64,000 nt of DNA from Thecamonas trahens ATCC 50062 (Eukaryota > Apusozoa > Apusomonadida > Apusomonadidae). Location: positions 57,713-121,712 of the forward strand of contig NW_013657645.1 of the NCBI RefSeq assembly GCF_000142905.1. The letters are read 5' to 3'. This document shows positions 9,674 through 20,127 of this stretch, piece after piece. Both the position numbers and the translations under genes were made by a program. How positions within the stretch are numbered: the first letter of the stretch is position 1; every line of letters begins with the position of its first letter. The notes below the pieces were generated by a model. That model ran no database searches and was not told the DNA's origin. It saw only the letters and a list, made by a program, of their open reading frames with translations.

Positions 9674-11107
9674 TCACACCCGCCGCACGCCTCGCCTCCC
9701 ACTACCATCGCCATCATCGTCCCATCGCCGCAGCTCCTCCATCGCTGTCCCCTCGTCGCCATACGACGACGATGAGCCCCACGCCCCGCTCTCCCGGTCC
9801 CGCAGTAGCTGCCGAAGACTCGCATCCTCGGCCCGCGATCCGCTGCGGATGACCACGGCCTCGCGACCCCAGCAGGCCTTCTGCCGCGCTGCCACGTTGA
9901 CCACGCCCGCCAGCACCAGCAGCACACAGTCCAGACCCAGATATAGACCAAACGCCCGTGCCCGTGCCTGGCGATACTCATCCATGGCCGGCTTCCATGC
10001 CACATATACCACCTCGATCTCTGGGAAGAGCACCACGTCCGTCATCCCGCCGAGTGCCGCCAGGCCATCGCCGCAGTGCTCGCTGCCTAGCCGGACGCCT
10101 TGCGAGAGCCTCGTCGAGCTCCAATACTCTGGCTGAGGGCTCCCTGTCGGCAATACCCCACATGCCACCACCGTTACGTACAGAGTCCCGCCGTCGACCT
10201 CGCTGGCGGCCACGACCGGTGCGAGATGAACAACGCGCGAGCCGGTGCCAACCGAGGCCGAGGTGAGCGGGACCACAACCGAGCTGTTGCTGCCCGCCAC
10301 CAGCACAGCGTCTGTCCACCGCCAGCCATACGCCCTCCTTCCTCTTGCCGTCGTCACGCTCGCATTGACGGACACTTGGTCGAGCATGCCGCCGGCCTCG
10401 TCGACGGCAAGAACGTGCCCGGCCGCCGCTGCGCCAATGGTCGTCGTCACGCCGAGGACAACAACCCAGACCAGCGCAGCACACGCCACAAGTGGCGCAA
10501 CCACTCGAGCTTGAACGTTGGCGTACTTGCGAATCAATCGCGACGTCGGATCGAGCTTGCTCGGATACAGCGCGTCGTACATCCACGACAGGCCCGCCAC
10601 AGCCGCCGTCCCGCCGCCAGCCGTCACCACCACGCCCACCAGCCATCCCGAGCCAAAGCCGAGCCCAGCCGCCGTCACCAGCGAGATCAGCTGGAATGCA
10701 ACAAGAAGCGCTCCGCTGCACAGCGTAAGCCGCGTCACAGCTCCGATCACCCTTCTGCGGAACCGCTTGAGCACTTGCGCAGGAGACATCGCTCTCGCCA
10801 CGCTCGCAGTCGTCGCACGCACCACTCCCTTGCCCTTCGATCCCCGCTCGCCGCCGCTGCCTCGCCGCCGCCGTCGACCCCGGGACACCATTTCTGTCAC
10901 CGTCTGCGATACAAACGTGTACGAGCATGACGATGCCGACGCGGATGATGACGATGACGACGACAAAGATGACGACGACGACAACCGCGATGACTTGGAC
11001 GACGACGACTCTTGGCCAGATCCAGACCCGCTCTCGAGAGCAGACGTTGTAGAGGTACCCACAGCCATCGATGACACATCCTTCACACCTCGCCGAGGCC
11101 ATGGCAT
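9674..11107 (-). CDS. hypothetical multipass membrane protein
   Basis: A 477-residue open frame I do not recognise. The N-terminus (to about residue 75) is serine-rich and low complexity. A basic segment (RGRRRRRGSGG, later KRFRRRV) precedes two closely spaced hydrophobic helices at about residues 120-165 and a third at about 200-225. A region of about 130 residues with two N-glycosylation-type sites (VNASVT, SNSS) and two cysteines is probably lumenal. A last helix at about 395-415 leads into a cytoplasmic tail rich in charge and serine. The frame is long, GC3-rich and on the same strand as the large surface protein upstream (90 bases from that stop), which supports it being real. No function can be assigned. 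Confidence 0.65.
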   Translation of the reverse strand: MPWPRRGVKDVSSMAVGTSTTSALESGSGSGQESSSSKSSRLSSSSSLSSSSSSSASASSCSYTFVSQTVTEMVSRGRRRRRGSGGERGSKGKGVVRATTASVARAMSPAQVLKRFRRRVIGAVTRLTLCSGALLVAFQLISLVTAAGLGFGSGWLVGVVVTAGGGTAAVAGLSWMYDALYPSKLDPTSRLIRKYANVQARVVAPLVACAALVWVVVLGVTTTIGAAAAGHVLAVDEAGGMLDQVSVNASVTTARGRRAYGWRWTDAVLVAGSNSSVVVPLTSASVGTGSRVVHLAPVVAASEVDGGTLYVTVVACGVLPTGSPQPEYWSSTRLSQGVRLGSEHCGDGLAALGGMTDVVLFPEIEVVYVAWKPAMDEYRQARARAFGLYLGLDCVLLVLAGVVNVAARQKACWGREAVVIRSGSRAEDASLRQLLRDRESGAWGSSSSYGDEGTAMEELRRWDDDGDGSGRRGVRRV

Positions 11108-11197
11108 TCGCTGGTGTCCACAGCAAGCTCTCCGGGAGAGAAGAGTGTCGCGGTAAACTCTATTTAATCCGCATCCGCAGCCAAACTACCGCTGGCC

Positions 11198-14100
11198 TCA
11201 CACCTGAGAGTCAAACACATCCGTCGACGCAATATGCGAGTTATATGGCGAGCTGTCGCAGCCCACGGTGCCGTATTCAGTGTCCAGGCGGTTCGGGATC
11301 GCTGTTGCCGTCGCTGTCGCCGTCATCGTCGCGGGAGGTGGCGGAGCATGCACACTAGCTAGGTTGGTGGAGACATCCGTTGCAAACAACGTGTCATCCA
11401 TACGGAGCGAGGCCATGGGTGGCTCGGTCGCGTACTCATCGAGCTCGACCCCGGTTGACATATGACTCGTACTCTCGGCCTCAAAGTCCCGGCTGTTGGC
11501 GAGCTCGCCCGAGGAGCAAAACTCTTCCTCGTCCTTGGCCTCGCGCTTGGCAATGAGCCACGCATCGATCGCGTTGCCACCCACAATGCCGATCACGTTG
11601 ATCACAATGCCGCCGATAACACCGACCCTCCGCATTGTCGCGTCGTCAAACGTGCCAGCAAACAAAACCGTCGTCGTTGCCGCGAGCACCACTAGCGCCA
11701 GCGAGTTGTGGAACTCTGACAGGTACGGCCGGCTCATCGCGAGCTGTACAATTGCCGAGACAAGGACAAACACCGCAGTATTGGCCTTGCCCTCGGGTGT
11801 GTACAGGAATGTCATGCAGATCACAACAAAGAGCTTGCGCACCATGATCGCCGTCTCGAACCACCAGTGATCGCCACGGAATCGCGAGACAAGGAACGAG
11901 AACCGGAGCATAAACGTCACAGGATCCATTCGGCTCCGCTTCCGCGCCAGCACCCAGACCACCGCCCCGGGCAGTCCGATCCCGTACACGGCCACGGCAA
12001 TGATACCCGGGAGGAACAGCGACCACCATGCCGAGTCGTAGCACGTCCGCGACGGATCCGCGTCCAGGATCCACTTGCCTGCCTCGTCCTCGCGGCAGCC
12101 AAAGATCGAGAATGCCGCCCCGGCGAGGGGCAGGTAGAGGAGGACCAGGATCTGGAACATCGTCCGCCCGTAGCCCGACACAAACTCGCCGAACGTCTTG
12201 CCGGCAAACACCAGGCCGGCCTTAGAGGCAAAGTATAGTGCAACCGCGATGACCAGAAGCGCCATCGCCGCAAAGGCCGGAAGCATCAGCGCAAGCACCC
12301 ACTTGAGCACCCACACATCGGTGCCCTTGATGACGCTGCACTCGGGCGAGGTGAGCTCAAAGTTGAGGTTGAGCGACGATGCAAAGTCAAAGTATACATC
12401 GGCAATCGGACCCCACTCAAGGTCGAGTCTACCGTACAGGGCTGAGATCTGCAGCGCGTTGACGCCGATCATCGCCGCCACAAACTTGTACCGCACGCTT
12501 TCTGCGAGCGAGAATGCATACAAGGCGCCGGTGATGGCGAGGGCAACAACGACGACAAGCACTGCCACAACCACATTCTTGCCACTGTCGCACTTGCGGC
12601 AGCTCCCGCCAAGCCGATAGTAGCCATCCGTGCACTTGGCGCACAGCCGCGAGGTGTAGCCCGGCGCGCAGCGCCCATTCCCAAGACACGCGCCCTCGGT
12701 CGGACACGTCACAAACGCTCCGCCATCTGGATAAAACCCAGGAGCCGCTCGCGGTTTGGCGAGCACCCCATCGCAGAGAGCTCCGGTCGGGCACGCTTCG
12801 CACGGCATGTTGGTCAACCCCGATGGTGACCACGTGTTGGCCACACACACGCATGTCCCGGCTGTGATGTTTGCCGAGCCAGTCGAGACCACCGTGTTCG
12901 CCGGGCATGCGCACTCGAGCACTTCAACCCCACTCGCAAAGCCTCTCTTACCCGACCCTGCCGCACACAATGTCACCGTCAGCGTGCCTTCCAGTCGGAT
13001 CGCTTCCGCGCCAGTCGCGCTCAAAGTCCAGCCCACCTCGGTCGGCAGCTCGTCGACAAACTCCATCTTGGCCAGCAGCCGCACATCCGGCGGCAGTGCA
13101 AGCACAGCGTCGAGCGTCGACTGCGGCGCGCCCGACACAACCACAACCTCTGATCCGCTGCTCATCAGTAGCTCTTGTGCAATCTCGACATGCGCCTGAT
13201 CAAAGGTGTCCAGTCCGCGGAACACGCCGTCAAACGCACGGCCAGAATCGAGCCGTGACGCTGGCGGTGTCACCCACTCGAATCGAACAAGAGGGCCGCC
13301 AACAGCCGCCCGACCCGCAATCACGGCACTGTAGTCCTCGTCGGTCATCCTTAGCCATGGCAGCTGCGCCGCTGAGCCAGTGGCTGGTGCAAAGCCATCT
13401 GCGGCGCACAACAGCGCGTCCGAGGCAATCGCGCTGATCGCGTCCACATTGCCGGCGAGCACCGACGTTGTGCCCGAGACTTCGATCGGACTCCCGCAAG
13501 CAAACAACCCGCCGCCCTTGGCTGTCGCCACATTGCCGGTCATGTTGGTGTTCCGTAGAGCCACAGAGGCAGCAATGCCACTCGCTCGATCAGCGGCGGC
13601 AGCCAACGCGCCGGTCGCCACAGGCAGCTGCGCCGACGTCGTCGCCGCGCTCGCCGCAAACTGCAAGTCGGAGGCAACCGCTGCCAATCCGCCGCCGAAT
13701 ACTGCCGTGTTGTCCTCGATCCGACATGCGGTGAGTGTCACCGTCCCGGTGCCCTTGACCTGAACGCCGCCGCCGTTGGAGCCGCGCGCCATGTTGCGGC
13801 TCACCACCGACTCGATCATGGAGAGCGTAGCGAGCGAGTTGACCGAGATCGCACCGCCACCGGCACCGCTGGCCATGTTGTGGGCCAGTGTGCATCGCGT
13901 AAGCGACGCTGCTGCGCTCTGGGCGACAACAAGGACTCCGCCCTCGGCAGCTGTTGAAGACTCAAACGTCGAGTCGGTGGCAATGACCGATGAGCCGGCC
14001 GTCCGCACGTACACCGCGCCACCAAACGAGAACGCGGTGTTGTGGGAAAAGGTGGCGTTGTGAAGGACGGCCGACGCGCCATCGGACACCAGCATTGCTC

Positions 14101-16788
14101 CGCCGCGACCGACGTCAAGCACCGCGTTGCCTGTCGACAGCGGCTCGCTGATCGAGTTGGAGACGGTGACGTGGGTGAGCTTGATCGTCACATCTGCGCC
14201 TTCAATCCGGAGCCCCGGAGCGCCATGGATGTTGCTGGCGGTCGTCGTCATGCCCCTAATATTGATTGACTCAAGTGCGAGCGTTGTACCTACTCCCCGC
14301 GTAATCGAGTTAAACACTGCCCGAAACAGGACGGCGCCGTTGGCGCCCGACTCGCAGTCAAAGGTCACCGTGCCCGGGATCTGTGCCGCAAAGCTGATCG
14401 GGCGAGCAATCTGAAAGTGCGCATCGCGCCGGCAGCCGTACCGACCAGGCGGGAGGAGGAGGACGTCGTGGGAGCAGACGCGCAGCCGGGCCATATTGGC
14501 AAGGATGCAGCTGGCCGACGTCGGCCCGTAATGGCATCCGTCCATGTGAGGATCATACACCACCGAGCGTGGTTCGTACGAGTAGAGTGCAGTCCGGGTG
14601 GCGCGCGTGTAGACCCGGAGAGTACTGCTGAGGATATAGTTGGAGACGATATCGATCGAGTCGTCCCCGTCAAAGTCACCAGCCACCAGCGCGTAGACGC
14701 CCGACAAAGAATCGACCTGCAGCAGCGGCTCAAAGGCGGGTGTTGAGAGATCTAGCGAGTACGAGATGTAGATCCTGCTGTTTGTATCTGCCCCGACGAC
14801 TGCCACACGATCCTCGAGCCGGACGACGTCCACAAAGACGGCATCAAGCAGCCCGATCTCCACCCGAGGATGAAAGCCGCCTGAACCATTGTTGAGCATA
14901 AAGGAAATCCTGTTCGAGTCGCCGATGACGATGTCGTCGTACGCGTCGTCGTTGACCCTGGCGACGATAACTCGGTGGAGAGCGCCCGAGTGCTTGGGCG
15001 TAACTGCTACCGGGGCTTCAGATGTCATGTTGCTCACCGACCGCAAGATAGAGAGCGGATAAGTGCTTCCCTCAGCAACAAGGAGATCGACTCCGCCATC
15101 GCCGTCGACATCGATGGTGTCGTGGAGACGGATCCACTGGCCAACGTCGACAACGTAGCCGTCAAAGTGCGTGACCGGGTTGGGATCAAAGGTGAAATCG
15201 CCACGATTCATCCAGAACTGGAGGTTGGTTCCGTCGGTATCGATCAGGTCCATGTGTCCATCGTTGTTAAAGTCGATTGTCTTGAAGTGGCTCGAGAACA
15301 TGTCCAACGCGATACTGCCATGCCGTGGAAGAGTGTGGGCTTGCCAGGCTGTGCCGACGCCGTCGGCATTGATGTGGAAGCTCATGGTCTTCTTGTAGAG
15401 GCTGACAATGTCAACATCGCCGTCGCCATCCACGTCAAGTACGTGCGTAGGAGTGGCCTCGTCGGCGATGACGACCGATAAGAGCGGCGTAACCGGAAAC
15501 GAGGTCGTACGCGACCAGACCATGCGGTATGTGCTGCTTGGCAGCTTTCCGCCCACCACAATGTCGATCAAGCCATCACCATCGATGTCACCCGAGTTGA
15601 TGTCAAGACCCGTGTCGAACGGCAGGTCAGGATTGACGCTGAGAGAAGTCCAGCTGCTCGACGCTGCTCGAGCCAGATCAGGAACGTGGACATTGGCTAG
15701 GGCGTTGGTTTTTCGGCAACAATGACGTCGTTGCGACCGGTGTTGCGCACATCACCAGCACCAAACGTGTCGATGGTTACGCCAGCGTTGGATACCATCC
15801 GCTGCCGACGGAGCTCGCCTCCGCCTGCATTTTCCATCCAATACAACTCGTCGTTGTAGACGAGCATAAGATCTGAGTCGCCGTCCGAATCGACGTCGCC
15901 CGTGTTGAGCTTGATTCCGACGGCGGCAGTCTTGACAGCAAGGACAAACTCGGTACCGGAAAAGTCGAGCGTGAATAGCTTCTCCTGGAAGAGGGCATAG
16001 AATTCAGGCGATCCGTCGCCGTCGAGATCGACGATGGCAGTGGACGGCGTGTCTGTCGACGAAGGGTCAAGCGGCGCAAGAACGATGTGACTATCAGTCA
16101 GGGGTCCGCCGTTGTCGTTGATAACGATGATGAGCTCGCTTGCGCGAAAGACGACAATGTCAAGGTCCGAGTCTCGGTCGACGTCGACGAGCTGGCACTC
16201 TTGAGAATCAAAAGTGGGAACTGCGTTGCCAGCAAGTGAGAACGAGGCGCCGGCGCCGTCGTTGAGAGCAAGCGCAAACTCATGGGTTCGACCGTCCTGG
16301 GTAATAATGATGTCTTTGTACCCATCGCCATTCCAGTCGATTGCTTGCAAGTCTTTGGCGAAAACAAACGACAGGAGGTTGATCGGCGAGCCAAAGACGC
16401 CAGCACCGTTGTTGAGTCGCAGGTACAGATAGATGCCGGATGTAAAGGCGATGTCAACATCACCATCGCCATCAAAGTCATCAGCAACTGCGGCAAAAAT
16501 GGCGGAACTCTCAGTGGCGATGATGGTCGAGGACCACGAGCCTGTGTGCGAGAACAGGATGAGCTGGGTGCCATCGCGAGCGAGGACCTGTGGGTAGCCG
16601 GCGGCGGTAAAGTCAGCGAGGGCGACAAAGGTACTCGTGCCACCAAAGGTGTTCCTCCCACCGGAGTACTGTGTCCTGCACTGCTTGTTGGCTACGATCT
16701 CAGATATGGATCCCTCTGCAACACAGAGAGGAGAGCATGCTAGCAGAGCTAAGACCAATGTCGTCACCCAAACACGCGTGAATGGCAA
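11198..16788 (-). CDS. giant FG-GAP / beta-helix / multipass surface protein (one apparent frame break)
   Basis: Reading from the right, a signal peptide (LPFTRVWVTTLVLALLAC) is followed by many FG-GAP/VCBS-type calcium-binding repeats (DFDGDGDVDIAF, DLDGDGSPEFY, DVDGDGDVDIV). Then come right-handed beta-helix (Pmp-like) repeats with GGAVYV and GGGLFACGS motifs, a cysteine-rich segment (CPANTVVSTG to CRKCDSGKN) and about eight to ten membrane helices of the TRP-like kind seen in oomycete and Thecamonas Pmp proteins. The cytoplasmic tail is acidic. The frame shifts once in a five-T run (15709-15713). Adding one base there joins the two halves directly, giving about 1,860 residues. The true start is unclear: an acceptor-like ACGACAG precedes the signal peptide and no ATG is nearby. 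It is a probable adhesion or sensing protein (inference). Confidence 0.8.
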
Positions 16789-17016
16789 CTGTCGTGGTGG
16801 ACACGTGGGCCTTTTTGACCAGCGGGGGAAAAAGCGTGGTGAGTGTTTGAAGGCGGGCTTTTGCCGAGAACAAGCAGAGATAAGGTTTTGGAAGGGTGGA
16901 GGGGTGCGGTGCGGTGACGGTGCGAGTTGCCTACATGCTTGTGTGAAGCGAGAAGTATGCACGTGGGGGACGAGTTGGTGGGACAAATTTTGCAGAGGAA
17001 AGCGACGGCCTGCCAG

Positions 17017-17401
17017 GCCATAATCGATGCCCAACGATAAATCTCGTTGGCAGCACACCATAATCGATGCCCAACGATAAATCTCGTTGGCAGCACACCA
17101 TAATCGATGCCCAACGATAAATCTCGTTGGCAACACACCATAATCGGTGCCCAACGATAAATCTCGTTGGCAGCACGCCATAATCGATGCCCAACGATAA
17201 ATCTCGTTGGCAGCACGCCATAATCGGTGCCCAACGATAAATCTCGTTGGCAGCACGCCATAATCGATGCCCAACGATAAATCTCGTTGGCAACACGCCA
17301 TAATCGATGCCCAACGATAAATCTCGTTGGCAGCACGCCATAATCGGTGCCCAACGATAAATCTCGTTGGCAGCACGCCATAATCGATGCCCAACGATAA
17401 C
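17017..17401. repeat. hairpin-bearing 40-bp tandem repeat, 9 full copies
   Basis: The period is exactly 40 bases. Each unit contains the inverted repeat CCAACGA-TAAATC-TCGTTGG (7-bp stem, 6-base loop) followed by CAGCACGCCATAATCGATGC. Variation is limited to a few positions (CAGCACG/CAACACA, ATCGATG/ATCGGTG). It sits between the surface-protein gene (-) and the calpain gene (+). All frames are open, so it creates long false open frames encoding IYRWASIMACCQRDLSLG repeats. Confidence 0.95.
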
Positions 17402-17528
17402 TATGAACGAGTGAGGAACGCGAAGGAGAGGAGACGTCTGGCACGAGGCGACGAGAGCAACAAGGAGGTAAGGGACGGACAAGCAACTCGAGTTTTCCTG
17501 TGTGACCAAGTTGTGTGGGTGAGGAGGC

Positions 17529-19849
17529 ATGAGTATGGGCATGAGCAAACGGAGCAGCAGAAGACCTCCTTCTATCGTCATCTCCACCCTTACAGCAGGC
17601 GCGGACGGTGGAGGGCCAAGTGCCGGTGACGTGGTGGCCCGGCATGGTGGCGACCGACCCGAGGCGACATTAGCTGATGGCACTACTGCTGCTGGTGGTG
17701 GTGCCGGTGCTGGTGCTGCTGACGGTGTGCTGCTCTCGCCGAGTGGAAGTCCAAGGAGTTTAGGTCGCAATCATCAGAGACGGACGAGGTCGTCGTCGCC
17801 GTCATCACGGTCGCCGAGATCACTCTCGCCGCGATCGTCATCGAGGTTGAGGTCGAGGTCGAGGTCAAGGTCGGCCCGGTCAGCCCGGTCGGCATCGAGA
17901 GGGAGGAGCGGGAGAGGCGCCGAGCTTGCGCTGCCCGAGTGGGAGCCGTTTGCGTTGGAGGACTCGCGGGCGGCGGCGGTCAAGGTGGCCAAGCGGCTGG
18001 TGCGACGCATCATCCGGGTCTGCCGGTCAAACGGCATCGCGTACACCGACACTGAGTTTGGTCCGCGCGGTGCGGGGGCGGTAGTGGAGAGGTGGGCGAG
18101 GCGAGCGCGGGGTGGGAGCGGTTGGGACGGATGGCGGAGAGCTCGGTGCGGCTGATGCTCAACGGGTGTGCGCCGAGCGATGTGGTCCAGGGCTCGCTCG
18201 GGACATGCTACCTCGTCGGATCGCTAGCGTCACTAGCGGCGTCGCATCCCGAGGCTGCGGCGGCAATGGTAGTCAAGTACGATACCGAGCTCGGTGTATA
18301 TGGTCTGGTCCTGTTCAAGAATGGACAGTGGGTCCCGGTGGTGGTTGACGACTACGTGCCGATGGTTGAGGCGGGCGGCGAGCGGTGGCAGGCGTACTCG
18401 CGGTGCTCGAACCCACGTGAGATCTGGGTTTCACTGGTGGAAAAGGCGTACGCCAAGGTCCACGGCGGGTACCCGCAGATCGAGGGCGGGAAGGAGACGT
18501 CTGCGCTCGTCGATATGACCGCCGGCATCCCGTTCCGGGTCAACTTGCGGTCGTCCAAGTGGATGGCGGTTCTTTTTGGCTCACCCAAAGCGCGATCTGC
18601 GTTCCGAGCCTCGCTCTCGCTTTCAGCGTCGGGCTCGATCGGTGTTCTCGATGGTGACGAGTGCGGAGGTGCGCACGAGGCCGAGGGTGGGGCGGCGTCA
18701 GACGCGCCGCATCTACTGCTGTGGGCCTACATGCGGCGCAAGCTCGACGAGAGATATGCGCTGTCGGCCTATGTCGCGGCCGAGCAGGACGCGGCGGGGA
18801 CGGTGCTGCAGGATGGCTCCGGCCTCGTCACCGGGCACGCGTACGCGGTCCTGGGCTGCGCAGAGATCTGTGACGAGAGTGCTGTCGGGGTGGGCATGTT
18901 GCGACTGGTGCGGATGCGGAATCCGTGGGGCGGGCATGAGTACACCGGCCCGTACTCGGCGGTCTCGCCGATGTGGACGCCTGCGCTGCGGCGGGCGGCG
19001 GGCTTTGCGCTAGGTGGCAACGGCACGTTCTTTATGACCTACGAAGACTTTGTGCTCCATTTCACCGGCCTCGATCTGTGCCGGGTCATCGACGACACCT
19101 GGTTCTCGCGGTCGATGCTCGGAAGCTGGAGCGTGCGCAGCGGGCCGCGCGGGCAGCCGCAGCACAACCCGGCGCTGCATGTGCGAGTGAGCCTCACAGC
19201 AGCCGCAGCGACATGCGAGGGCGCGAGCGCTGAGCTTCCGTCGGGTCCGCGGGCGTTCTTTGAGTTCTCAGGTGCGTCCGACTCGTCATTGTCGGCTGTC
19301 TCGTCGGATGACGAGGCCCGGGCCGGGAGCCTGGCGTACGAGGCGCTGCTAGCGGCGCCGGACGCAATGTATCTGGTGCTCGCGCAGGACGATGCGCGGC
19401 TGGCGCGTGGAGAGGAGGTCTATGACATCTCCATCGGCTTTGACGTCCTCCTCCTCCCGTCGGAGGAGGCTGTGGCAACGGTTGCCGCCGATCCACGGCA
19501 GCTCGTCACGCTTGGCAAGCGGATCCACATCACGCCGTTCTCTAACACCCGCGAGGTGGTGGCGCAGATCTCTGGGCGTGAGCTGAGGCCAGAGCCCGGG
19601 GCGACCGTGGCACACCTGGTCGTCTGTGCGTACACCTGGCGTGGTGGCACTGAGCTTCCATTCTCGTTCCGGGTCGCATCGCGGCTCCCAGTCTCGCTCT
19701 CGCGGCTCGAGCTATCATCGCCAGCTGCCGCGGCGCTCCCGCCACTCGTCACACTCGACCTCCCGTCGCCTGTAGCCGGCGGGATGTTGTCGCCCGGAGT
19801 GAGTGAGGATCCACGGTGGGCGTGTTCAGCGCCCGAGGTTGATCTTTAA
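17529..19849 (+). CDS. calpain-like cysteine protease (one apparent frame break)
   Basis: A Ser/Arg-rich N-terminal region of about 140 residues leads to the calpain entry motif YTDTEFGP. The frame then changes at a five-G run (18074-18078), and one extra G restores continuity into GWERLGRMAESS. The protease core shows the catalytic cysteine in VVQGSLGTCYLVGSLASL, the histidine in TGHAYAVLG and the asparagine in RNPWGG, so the triad is complete. A beta-sandwich domain III-like region follows (RVIDDTWFSRSMLGSW to the end). No EF-hand domain is visible. The spliced or corrected length is about 773 residues. Calpains are calcium-regulated cytosolic proteases. The SR-like N-terminus is not typical of classical calpains. 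Confidence 0.88.
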
Positions 19850-20127
19850 AAAAAAGAGCGTTGCCCGAACTCGATCTCGATGTGGAACTGTTCCCGTCAC
19901 CCATCACGTTTGCCGGGTGCCGAGGTGCGTGCTCGTCGAGCTAACCAAAGCTGCGGGTAATCGTCCAGCCGACCATCAAGCATTAATCATTGTTGCCATA
20001 ATCGATAAGCATTAATTGTCGTTGACATGATGGTGATCGTTGCCGGTGAGTGTTCGTTGGTCGGCACGTCAACAGCGCTCTCTGTGTGGACTCACTCGGC
20101 CGAGGCGAGGAGGGAAAGAGGGACAAT

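Noticed and set aside
17017-17401. CRISPR-like array
   Set aside because: The period is regular but there are no unique spacers; the whole 40-base unit repeats, and the host is a eukaryote.
16931-17770. Open frames with IYRWASIMACCQRDLSLG repeats
   Set aside because: Artefact of the 40-bp hairpin array. All frames are open and there is no domain.
18071-18100. A 15-31 base micro-intron in the calpain gene
   Set aside because: GT and AG can be paired, but introns this short are not otherwise seen. One missing G in the GGGGG run explains this break and matches eight others.
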